Assembly: GCA_024643585.1 (NCBI GenBank)
Contig: JAHEMP010000035.1
Location: 1 to 12,943, forward strand
Length of the DNA: 12,943 bases
Direction of reading: 5' to 3'
Source of the DNA: Crocinitomicaceae bacterium
GTDB lineage: Bacteria > Bacteroidota > Bacteroidia > Flavobacteriales_D > Crocinitomicaceae
The notes beneath the pieces are model-generated. The model was not told where the DNA came from. It did no database searches and was given only the letters and a program-made list of their open reading frames with translations. Shown here in pieces: positions 6,210 to 12,943 of this stretch (position 1 is the first letter of the stretch; the number at the start of each line of letters is the position of its first letter). The translations under genes were made by a program, and so were the position numbers.

Positions 6210-9200
6210 TTAAATGTTACTTGTCATTTTGATATTCAACTTGTTAAAAATCCAAACTTTCAATTTAAAAGTCAATAAATAAAGTGATGGAATTACAATC
6301 AATGTTAAAAACGTTGCAAACGTCAATCCATAAATAACAGTCCACGACATAGGTGAAAAGAACACATTGTTATCTCCACCAAAATAGATTTTAGCATCAT
6401 ATGTAGCTAGGAAACTAAAAAAGTCAATGTTAAATCCGATTGCAAGTGGTATTAACCCTAAAATAGTCGTAACCGCCGTTAACAATACTGGACGCAATCT
6501 GGTTTTTCCTGCTTCGATTGTTGCTGCAACAACTTCGTGATAAGGTAACACTTCGTCTTCTGTCAAATTCAATTCTTCTCTTCGTCGGCTTCTAAGCATA
6601 TTCGTGAAGTCAATTAATACAATTGCATTATTGACGACCACCCCAGCTAAGGAAATAATACCAATCATTGTCATCATGATTACGAAGTTCTGTCTAGAAA
6701 TAACCAGTCCGAGCAAAACGCCAATTAAGGATAATAGAACCGTTAACATGATTACAGCAGGAGCTGAATATGAGTTGAATTGAGCGACAATAATCAATGT
6801 TATCAAGAAAACAGCAATGAGCAAAGCGGAACTTAAAAAGGCCATTTCCTTGGCTTGATCTTCTTGTTGACCCGTAAATTTGTAACTGATATTTGGCGCT
6901 ATACCACCCTCTTTTTCGAAGGTTGCTAATTTTTCTTTAAGCTTCTCAACAACCTCATTGGCATTATAACCTTCGGTTACATTTGAATTGACAGTCACCA
7001 AAGGCAATTGATCCTTTCTAATAACAGCCGAATAAGAAGATATTTCTTCTGGTCTCTCGACCACTGACCTAATGGGTACTTTGATTAAAACACCTTTTGA
7101 ATTTCGGAAAATTAAATTTTGATCCAATAAGGCATCTAAGTTGTCTCGGCTATTTTGGTCGAATCGAACGACAATATCGTAAGATTCCTCATCGATGGTA
7201 TATTTTGAAATATCTTGACCGAGTAAGGCCTTTCTAATTGCGTTACCAACCATAGCTGTGGAGGCACTAAGTTTTCTTACTTGGTCTCTATCGACAACGA
7301 TTGGGATCTCCGGTCTATTTGTCTCAACATTCAATTTTAAACGATCAACCCCATCTACACCTTGTCTATCCAAGAAATTTTTGATTTTCGTTGCTTGCGC
7401 TATTAATTCTCGGTATTCCCCTCGGCCGCTAACCTCGATATTAATCGGCGGACCAGTAGGTGGACCTTCAGAATTTTTATCGGCGGAAATTTCAATGTCA
7501 GCCGTAAATTTACCTTTTATACCTTTTTGGATTTTCGCTAAAATCTCACCCGTTTTCACACCTCCTCTGAACTGAGATTCGGTAAAATTAATCGTTATCC
7601 GGGCTTTGTGTGGCGTATTCCCCATCGTTGCTCCTTGGGCAGGGTCACTCGTTCCTTCTCCAACTTGGGCAATAATCGAACGAATAATCCTTTCTTTAGA
7701 ACCCTCTGGCAACTTTGCATCAGCGTCCAAATAAGGTTTCAAAATTACGTTGATTTCTTTTTCTAATTCTAACGCAGATTCATTCGCCACCATGATATCT
7801 GTTCCAATAGGTTGAGAAAGAAATATGTTCACATAATTAGGCTCGTTCACTGGGAAAAAATCGACCTTCGGAGGCAAAGCCACCATAAGTAGTATTGCGA
7901 AAATAAACAGCCCTATTGTTCCTAAAAGAAATTTGACTGGATTCCTTCCTTTAACCGCGTAAGTCAAAAATTTCTCATACCCGGATTCAAGCTTGGGTAA
8001 AAAACTGGACTGAAATCGTTGCGCGCCAGGAACAAAAACATAAAAATTCAATAGGGTGACAATACCCATAATTACTAGGAAATTACCTATTGACATTGCA
8101 CCTACTAACAACAATAGTACTCCTAAAATCGTGAGCAGACCTGCAATTCGAAAGACCATTTTTTTCTTGGGTAATTTTTCCTCCAACTTCATGAAAGCAA
8201 CGGCCAAAACTGGATTAATAACCAGTGCTACGAACAAAGATGAACCCAATACTATAATTAAAGTAATTGGGAGGTATTTCATAAATTCACCCATAATTCC
8301 CGGCCAAAATGCCAACGGGATAAATGCAGCCAACGTGGTAGCAGTCGATGCAATTATTGGCCAAGCGACTTCTCCAACCCCTTGGATTACTGCTTTTTTA
8401 ATCTTCATTCCGTCGGATAAATTCCTGTAAATATTTTCAATAATAACGATACCGTTGTCAACCAACATTCCCAAAGCCAAAACGAGAGAGAACAAAACCA
8501 TGACATTCAATGAAACGTCCATGGAATCCAAGATTAGAAAAGACATCAACATGGATAGAGGAATCGCTACTCCGACAAACAATGCGTTCCGAAGACCTAG
8601 GAAGAAAAACAAAACGCCAACGACTAATAGTATACCAAGGATAATCGAATTTTCAAGATTTGAAACCATATCTCTAGTATTGTTGGACTGGTCATTTGTA
8701 GTCGAAACGATTACACTTCTTGGAATGGTTCCGTCTTCTTTTGCTTTTTCAATTAAACTATAAATTTTGTCAGAGGCGATAAGTAGATTTTCCCCACCTT
8801 GCTTTTTAATGTCGAGCATTACAACAGGTTCTCCAAATTCTCTAGCAAAAGAAGTAGTATCTGAATTGCCGAAATATACCTTTGCGATATCCCCTAGATA
8901 AACGGGTAAATAATCATCATCCTTTACCACTAATTTCTTTAGTTCATTTGCGTCTTTAAACTCTCCGTTTATCCGAATCGTTTTACGCATCCCATCCATC
9001 AATAATTCTCCCGATGGAATAGTTTGATTTTCAGCACCAACTGCATTCTCTATGTCCGTTAAAGAAACATTTACGGCTTGAGAGCGAATCGGATCGACAT
9101 CTATTCGCATTTCTTGTTCCTGAACTCCGCGAATATCAACCTCACTTATCTCCGGCAATTCTTCAATACTTTTTTCTAAATCTTCAGCAACATCTTTTAA

Positions 9201-9680
9201 CAAAGAAGCATTTGAGCCTCTTAAATTGATGTTCATTATTGGCATTGCGGATGGATCCAACTCAAAAATATTTGGCTCCACTGGTAATTGAGGAAAATCG
9301 GTTTTCGTTCGAGCCTTATCCACAGCATCTTTTACCTTTTGTAAGGCATCGGAAACTGGCATTTTAAAATCGAATTTCACCCGTATCGTGGTATAACCGT
9401 GAATAGCGTTTGAATTGATTTCATCGACCAATTTAATACCACCCAACTCTTTCTCGATGGACTGATTGATTTTTTCAGACATGTATTCTGGAGAGGAGCC
9501 CGGCTTAGCAATACCTATATAAATTTCAGGAATTTGAATCTCAGGGAAATTCTCTTTTGGCATACTGTTGTATGCTGCCAAACCACCGAAGAATATGATG
9601 AATGCAACAAGAAAAATTGATTTTCTGTTGTTCACCGCCCAGGTTGATAAGGCAAAACCTTTATTGTTTTGATCTTCCAT
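6210..9680 (-). CDS. RND-family efflux permease (AcrB/HAE1-like)
   Basis: This is the inner-membrane pump of a tripartite efflux system, driven by the proton gradient. At 1156 residues it is about 100 longer than E. coli AcrB. The N-terminal helix (about 17-38) is followed by YNSMPKENFPEI and GSSPEYMSEKI, normal for the family. Helix TM4 carries LVDNGIVIIEN with Asp408 and Asn409, where AcrB has Asp407-Asp408. TM10 carries VNNAIVLID with Asn1017 at the place of AcrB Lys940. Similar variants are known in Bacteroidota and SwrC-like relatives, so the pump is probably active but with an altered proton relay. Two extra hydrophobic segments (about 512-529 and 534-550) lie between TM6 and TM7. About 20 extra residues, including YFGGDNN, lie before TM12. 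It follows the adaptor gene by 16 bp as the last gene of the operon. The substrate cannot be told. Confidence 0.95.
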   Translation of the reverse strand: MEDQNNKGFALSTWAVNNRKSIFLVAFIIFFGGLAAYNSMPKENFPEIQIPEIYIGIAKPGSSPEYMSEKINQSIEKELGGIKLVDEINSNAIHGYTTIRVKFDFKMPVSDALQKVKDAVDKARTKTDFPQLPVEPNIFELDPSAMPIMNINLRGSNASLLKDVAEDLEKSIEELPEISEVDIRGVQEQEMRIDVDPIRSQAVNVSLTDIENAVGAENQTIPSGELLMDGMRKTIRINGEFKDANELKKLVVKDDDYLPVYLGDIAKVYFGNSDTTSFAREFGEPVVMLDIKKQGGENLLIASDKIYSLIEKAKEDGTIPRSVIVSTTNDQSNNTRDMVSNLENSIILGILLVVGVLFFFLGLRNALFVGVAIPLSMLMSFLILDSMDVSLNVMVLFSLVLALGMLVDNGIVIIENIYRNLSDGMKIKKAVIQGVGEVAWPIIASTATTLAAFIPLAFWPGIMGEFMKYLPITLIIVLGSSLFVALVINPVLAVAFMKLEEKLPKKKMVFRIAGLLTILGVLLLLVGAMSIGNFLVIMGIVTLLNFYVFVPGAQRFQSSFLPKLESGYEKFLTYAVKGRNPVKFLLGTIGLFIFAILLMVALPPKVDFFPVNEPNYVNIFLSQPIGTDIMVANESALELEKEINVILKPYLDADAKLPEGSKERIIRSIIAQVGEGTSDPAQGATMGNTPHKARITINFTESQFRGGVKTGEILAKIQKGIKGKFTADIEISADKNSEGPPTGPPINIEVSGRGEYRELIAQATKIKNFLDRQGVDGVDRLKLNVETNRPEIPIVVDRDQVRKLSASTAMVGNAIRKALLGQDISKYTIDEESYDIVVRFDQNSRDNLDALLDQNLIFRNSKGVLIKVPIRSVVERPEEISSYSAVIRKDQLPLVTVNSNVTEGYNANEVVEKLKEKLATFEKEGGIAPNISYKFTGQQEDQAKEMAFLSSALLIAVFLITLIIVAQFNSYSAPAVIMLTVLLSLIGVLLGLVISRQNFVIMMTMIGIISLAGVVVNNAIVLIDFTNMLRSRRREELNLTEDEVLPYHEVVAATIEAGKTRLRPVLLTAVTTILGLIPLAIGFNIDFFSFLATYDAKIYFGGDNNVFFSPMSWTVIYGLTFATFLTLIVIPSLYLLTFKLKVWIFNKLNIKMTSNI

Positions 9681-9696
9681 GTTTACTTTCGTGCTA

Positions 9697-10752
9697 TTAA
9701 ATTCTAACTATGTCTTTTTCTGTAATTCCTTTCGCCCCTGCTGTGATCACAAATGACCCTGGTTTTAGAACTCCATCCAGAACTTTAATAAATGCTTCAC
9801 CCTTATATTTTTCAATAACGCTGACCATTACTTTTGAAACAGTGTACCGGTTTTTGCTTTTTTCTTTCGCCACATAAACGAAATCATTATTGTTCTGATC
9901 TTTTATTATTCCTTTTGCAGCAATAACCAATGCATTTGGAACCTCCATGTCCGTAATATTCAATTCCGCTAACATGTTTGGCAAAAACACTTTATTATTG
10001 TTTAGGATAGCTTTTATGCTGAAAGTTCTATTTACGGGTTCGATATATTGACCAACATTGTTAACTGCCATAATCACCGTGGTATCTTTGTAATTAGGGA
10101 AACTCACTTCCATTATAGTCCCTACTTCGATGGAAGAAAAGTGCTTTTCGGATATGTCAGCCACCACGTTTATGTTGTTGTTATTGACCAAACGAACCAA
10201 CGGTATTTGAGGGCCCACTACTTGACCGTCTTTTGCAAACACTCTATCAATTGTGCCAGAAAAAGGAGCACGTATTGTCGTTTTATTTTGTTGACTGCTG
10301 ATTGACCCCAATCTTGATTTCAAACTGTTGACTTGATTTTTTGCAGTCTCGTATTCAAATTCTGTTCCTACGCCTCTTTTGTGCAACTCTTCTTGCTTAC
10401 TGAGCATGTATTCAGCATAGTTCAATTGGGTTCTAATTTCATTGGCGTTGGAAGCTAATATAGATGCATCAAGAGAAACCAATACTTGACCTTGGGTTAC
10501 CTTTTGACCTTCAACTACGTGAATCTTTGTAACAGATCCTCCCATTTCTGAATTCAAGAGAACATCCTGATCTGTTTCAACGTTTCCTTGAACTGAAATT
10601 TTGTGTTTAAATGTTTTAAGCTCTGCCTTTTCAATTTTAACCAATGGCAAGAATGTTTCGTCCTTGTCTTCGGACTCTGTTTGGGTGCAACTTTCTAGCG
10701 AAAAAATTCCTAGTAATAAAAAAAGTAAAAAGGGTGTGAATTTATTTTTCAT
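9697..10752 (-). CDS. RND efflux periplasmic adaptor (membrane fusion protein, HlyD/AcrA family), probable lipoprotein
   Basis: This adaptor should bridge the RND permease and the TolC-like outer-membrane channel in the periplasm. Its 351 residues suit the family. The N-terminus has a hydrophobic stretch ending LESC with Cys22. That is a loose lipobox, since the residue before Ser is Glu, so lipid anchoring is likely but not certain. Two half-lipoyl motifs are clear: GGSVTKIHVVEGQKVTQG (about 70-87) and IRAPFSGTIDRVFAKDGQVV (about 160-179). A short helical hairpin, rich in Glu, Lys and Gln, lies between them. Beta-barrel (VVADISEKHFSSIEVG) and membrane-proximal (IAAKGIIKDQNNNDFVYV) domains follow. 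Only 5 bp separate it from the upstream TolC gene, consistent with an operon. Confidence 0.94.
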   Translation of the reverse strand: MKNKFTPFLLFLLLGIFSLESCTQTESEDKDETFLPLVKIEKAELKTFKHKISVQGNVETDQDVLLNSEMGGSVTKIHVVEGQKVTQGQVLVSLDASILASNANEIRTQLNYAEYMLSKQEELHKRGVGTEFEYETAKNQVNSLKSRLGSISSQQNKTTIRAPFSGTIDRVFAKDGQVVGPQIPLVRLVNNNNINVVADISEKHFSSIEVGTIMEVSFPNYKDTTVIMAVNNVGQYIEPVNRTFSIKAILNNNKVFLPNMLAELNITDMEVPNALVIAAKGIIKDQNNNDFVYVAKEKSKNRYTVSKVMVSVIEKYKGEAFIKVLDGVLKPGSFVITAGAKGITEKDIVRI

Positions 10753-10757
10753 TTTAA

Positions 10758-12110
10758 TTAATTGTTTGTCGTCAATAGTTGGTTGTATAATCTCTCTAGT
10801 TCTAATTTTGCGTTGAAAACGGCTAATTTTGCAGAAGTGTATTGTGCCTGTGCAAGTACCAATTGATTGTACTTTTGCGTAACAGAAATACTCGTTTCTT
10901 GTCCAATGTTTTCACGTATAATCGCATTGTTATAGATTTTGCCCGCTAAATCAATATTCGCTTGTTGTAATTCCAATTTAAACAATGCACCATCAAGGTT
11001 GTTTTTGGCTTGAAATTCTTGAAACTTCAGACTTTCCTTAAGTTGTGTAAGAGTGTTTTCGTCTTGTTTCAACTTGATTTCTGCTTGTTTTACTCTTGCA
11101 TGTTTTGCTCCTCCAGAAAATATAGGGACATTTAGCTGAAGCCCCCAAAAGGTTTGAGGGTACCATTTTTCATTCGCGAAAAAGTTGAACTCATTTCTAT
11201 AGGCATTATAGGTATGCTGAAAAAAAGCATTTAATGAAGGCATATAAGTTGATTTCATATACTTCATGTTGAAATAATCCAATTCACGTTGTTGCTCTAG
11301 AACTTTAATATTTATATTGTTTTGTAGACTTGATGTTCCCTTAGAAATATTGCTTTTTAACATCAAACTAGCGCTATTATCTAAAATTTCAATGTCGTTT
11401 TCTATTGGGTAATTCATCGTCATTTTCAAAAGAACCATTGCATTTTGATAATATCTCAATGCCTCATTTTGCGTATTTTTTGAAGTTAAAAGCGAATAAG
11501 ACAATTGGTCCATATCGTCTTGTTTCATTAGCCCCAATTCAAGGTAGTTTTTCTGTTTTTCTACTAAATTTTCAGTAATCAAAACCAATGAATCCATAAA
11601 TACCACATTGTCTTTGGCGATTGAAGCCATTTCATAGGCTTGAATTACGTTGAAAATGACGCTTTCGGCTGACTGATTTTGCAAGGTGTTCTGGAAATCC
11701 ACAAACAACTTTGAAACTTGCAAACCAACAATATACGATCCGTTGAAAAGGATTTGATTCACCTGTAAAGTTCCACTCGCCGAATAATCGGTACCGGCCC
11801 TAAAGGCAATGGTCTCATCTGGACTTGCATTCGGATTGATGAAATTAGCACTTACGACTTGAACGGGTAGGTTCAAAAAATTATTAAAATTTCCCGTAAT
11901 CGATGCTTGAGGCAAGCCAATAGCTCTCGTTTCATTTTTCTGTTGAACCGAAATTTCCGTTTCCAGAACAGCATTTTTTAACGTTGGACTATTTTCAAGC
12001 GCGTACGCTTTTGCTTCCTCAAGCGTAAACGAACTTTTATCTTGCGAAAATGCTACGTGATTAATCGACAAACCAATAAAAAGGCCTATCATTCCAATTG
12101 ATTTATTCAT
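10758..12110 (-). CDS. TolC-family outer-membrane efflux channel
   Basis: This encodes the outer-membrane exit duct of the efflux system. I place the start at the ATG at 12108-12110. This gives 450 residues beginning with a clean signal peptide (MNKSIGMIGLFIGLSINHVAFSQ) followed by FTLEEAKAYALENSPTLKNA, the usual first helix of the outer-membrane efflux protein family. The frame stays open upstream to an ATG at 12161. That longer form would put 17 charged residues before the signal peptide and lie inside the regulator gene, so it is rejected. Two OEP repeats of long helices with Gln-, Asn- and Leu-rich heptad-like character span the protein. LQLNVPIFSGG in the second repeat is a typical strand segment. 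The start overlaps the regulator's stop by 8 bp (ATGAATAA), suggesting translational coupling. Confidence 0.93.
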   Translation of the reverse strand: MNKSIGMIGLFIGLSINHVAFSQDKSSFTLEEAKAYALENSPTLKNAVLETEISVQQKNETRAIGLPQASITGNFNNFLNLPVQVVSANFINPNASPDETIAFRAGTDYSASGTLQVNQILFNGSYIVGLQVSKLFVDFQNTLQNQSAESVIFNVIQAYEMASIAKDNVVFMDSLVLITENLVEKQKNYLELGLMKQDDMDQLSYSLLTSKNTQNEALRYYQNAMVLLKMTMNYPIENDIEILDNSASLMLKSNISKGTSSLQNNINIKVLEQQRELDYFNMKYMKSTYMPSLNAFFQHTYNAYRNEFNFFANEKWYPQTFWGLQLNVPIFSGGAKHARVKQAEIKLKQDENTLTQLKESLKFQEFQAKNNLDGALFKLELQQANIDLAGKIYNNAIIRENIGQETSISVTQKYNQLVLAQAQYTSAKLAVFNAKLELERLYNQLLTTNN

Positions 12111-12708
12111 TTGTAAGGTGTTTTCGTATATATTCTTTTCCTTTTTTTGTTGCCATTCCAAATAAAATGAATCGCAAAGATTCTGTAAATACTTGTTTTA
12201 GCGTTGATTCTGGTTTTCCTATGATGGCGTGTTTGAAAATTGCATCATTAATCGTTACATATATTTGAGCCACAATCATGGAATCAAAATCCGATCGATA
12301 CAATTCCTCCCGTCTACCCCGCTCAATATTTTTTATGAAAATGGGTAGTACATATTCTTTTTCATGCAAATCGATTAATCTTTGAGCTCCAGAATGATAT
12401 TTCTGCATGTCATAAAATACGGAAGGGTGAATATTACCCATGTTCTCCGATATGTAGTTTATTATAGAGTACAATTCATGAATGGCATTCTCACTCGACT
12501 CTTGATAACTACCGCAATGACATTCAATACTTTTCATCTTGGTAGCCACTACAGATTCAACCAAAACATTTTTGTCATTGAAAAAAGTATAGATGGTTTT
12601 TTTAGAAATGCCGATTTCTCTGGCCAAATCATCCATGGAAACACTTTTAATGCCATAACGCATAAAAAGCTCTCCTGCCTTGAACAATATTTCGTCTCTT
12701 TTATCCAT
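12103..12708 (-). CDS. TetR/AcrR-family transcriptional regulator, likely repressor of the efflux operon
   Basis: This is a 201-residue DNA-binding regulator, normal length for the TetR family. The N-terminal helix-turn-helix spans about residues 5-50, with ILFKAGELFMRYGIKSVSMDDLAREIGISKKTIYTFF broken here as ILFKAGELFMRYG, then VSMDDLAREIGISKKTIYTFF. Its signature GISKKTIYTFF recognition helix is intact. The C-terminal part is helical and variable, as expected of a ligand-binding and dimer domain; its ligand is unknown. It is the first gene of the tetR-tolC-hlyD-RND operon and so probably represses its own transcription. A 42-bp inverted repeat lies immediately upstream, over the -33 region. 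The predicted transcription start is only about 5 nt before the ATG, so the message may be almost leaderless. The next in-frame Met is residue 17, inside the DNA-binding domain, so a later start is unlikely. Confidence 0.93.
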   Translation of the reverse strand: MDKRDEILFKAGELFMRYGIKSVSMDDLAREIGISKKTIYTFFNDKNVLVESVVATKMKSIECHCGSYQESSENAIHELYSIINYISENMGNIHPSVFYDMQKYHSGAQRLIDLHEKEYVLPIFIKNIERGRREELYRSDFDSMIVAQIYVTINDAIFKHAIIGKPESTLKQVFTESLRFILFGMATKKGKEYIRKHLTNE

Positions 12709-12716
12709 TTCGAGCG

Positions 12717-12747
12717 CAAATATATACTTTAATATAAACTTTGGAAA
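12717..12747 (-). promoter_or_regulatory. Predicted promoter of the tetR-efflux operon
   Basis: On the minus strand TATATTTG (12717-12724) matches the Bacteroidota -7 consensus perfectly. TTTC (12744-12747), one mismatch from TTTG, lies 19 bases upstream and falls inside the left arm of the large inverted repeat. The predicted start near 12712 leaves only a few bases before the tetR ATG at 12708. Confidence 0.6.
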
Positions 12748-12777
12748 CTTTATATATGTTAAAAGTTTCCAAAGTTT
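12736..12777. promoter_or_regulatory. 42-bp inverted repeat, candidate TetR operator with four half-sites
   Basis: The left arm AAACTTTGGAAACTTT (12736-12751) is the exact reverse complement of the right arm AAAGTTTCCAAAGTTT (12762-12777), separated by 10 bp. Each 16-bp arm is itself a direct repeat of AAACTTT with a 9-bp period. The whole site thus offers four copies, enough for two regulator dimers. It covers the -33 region of the tetR promoter and lies just upstream of rnhA. This is the expected arrangement for an autoregulating repressor. Binding by this particular TetR protein is inferred from position. Confidence 0.7.
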
Positions 12778-12803
12778 TTAGTAGGAACTCTTAATCCCTT
12801 TGC

Positions 12804-12811
12804 TATCTTCG
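12804..12811 (+). promoter_or_regulatory. Possible -7 element of rnhA
   Basis: TATCTTCG on the plus strand is one mismatch from TAnnTTTG, the same mismatch as in the metH promoter. It ends 7 bases before the rnhA ATG, implying a very short leader. No good TTG lies at 19-20 bases upstream. The T-rich run at 12775-12779 is the nearest substitute and adjoins the operator's right arm. Confidence 0.35.
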
Positions 12812-12818
12812 TTTTTAA

Positions 12819-12943
12819 ATGAATACCGTAAAAATATATACTGACGGAGCAGCAAAAGGTAATCCTGGTAATGGAGGATACGGCGTCGTTATGAAATTTG
12901 GCGAGAAGATTAAAGAGATTAACGAAGGTTTTCGCCTTACGAC
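12819..12943 (+). CDS. rnhA: Ribonuclease HI (partial, 3' end outside window)
   Basis: RNase HI cleaves the RNA strand of RNA-DNA hybrids and acts in the cytoplasm during replication and repair. Only the first 41 codons are present, from the ATG at 12819-12821. They read MNTVKIYTDGAAKGNPGNGG followed by YGVVMKF and a strand pair. The TDGAAKGNPGNGGYG motif is diagnostic, and Asp9 in it is the first of the catalytic acidic residues (E. coli Asp10). The other catalytic residues lie beyond the window. It is divergent from the tetR-efflux operon across a 110-bp intergenic region and is probably functionally unrelated to it. Confidence 0.9.
   Translation, partial: MNTVKIYTDGAAKGNPGNGGYGVVMKFGEKIKEINEGFRLT

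Noticed and set aside
8056..8763. Plus-strand open frames opposite the RND permease.
   Set aside because: They are antisense to conserved transmembrane coding sequence and have no recognisable product or promoter.
12111..12161. In-frame N-terminal extension of the TolC gene to an upstream ATG (467 residues).
   Set aside because: The extension is charged, precedes the signal peptide, and lies wholly inside the tetR coding region. The ATG at 12110 gives a normal signal peptide.
1..12943. CRISPR array, insertion sequence, integrase, tRNA or toxin-antitoxin genes.
   Set aside because: No regularly spaced repeats, transposase motifs, terminal inverted repeats around a gene, tRNA-like cloverleaf or small toxin pair were seen.

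Overview
This window looks like a chromosomal segment of a member of the Bacteroidota, most likely the Flavobacteriia. The DNA is AT-rich. One gene encodes a very large secreted protein with a type IX secretion (T9SS) C-terminal sorting domain, a system confined to this phylum. Several gene starts are preceded by the Bacteroidota promoter pattern (TTTG or TTG, a spacer of about 19-20 bases, then TAnnTTTG). Shine-Dalgarno sequences are not evident.

Layout, left to right. (1) 1-799, minus strand: the 5' part of a methionine synthase (MetH) homocysteine-methyltransferase domain, running off the left edge. A well-formed SAM-I riboswitch (869-972) lies in its leader. (2) 1051-1422, plus strand: a small DgkA-family lipid kinase. 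Its promoter is interleaved with the metH promoter, and its 3' end overlaps the next gene tail to tail. (3) 1392-5883, minus strand: a probable two-gene unit of a small exported protein of unknown function and a 1344-residue multidomain T9SS cargo protein. (4) 5884-6209: a gene-free stretch that is not empty. It holds a perfect 20-bp palindrome, and a promoter plus intrinsic terminator that together would produce an RNA of about 110 nt with no evident ORF. (5) 6210-12708, minus strand: a compact tetR-tolC-hlyD-RND operon encoding a tripartite efflux pump and its likely repressor. (6) 12819 to the right edge, plus strand: the start of RNase HI.

How the parts work together. The efflux operon reads from the TetR-family gene rightmost to the RND permease leftmost. 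The TetR and TolC genes overlap by 8 bp and the other gaps are 5 and 16 bp, so one regulated transcript is expected. A 42-bp inverted repeat built from four AAACTTT half-sites sits over the tetR promoter and is the best candidate operator. metH is expected to be switched off by S-adenosylmethionine through its riboswitch, a standard feedback loop. The T9SS cargo protein is probably a cell-surface or secreted adhesin-like protein.

Most of the window is recognisable core or common accessory content. The parts least explained by known families are the small-RNA candidate at 6017-6128, the four-half-site operator with near-leaderless genes on both sides, the overlapping divergent promoters at 971-1012, and two extra hydrophobic segments in the RND permease.
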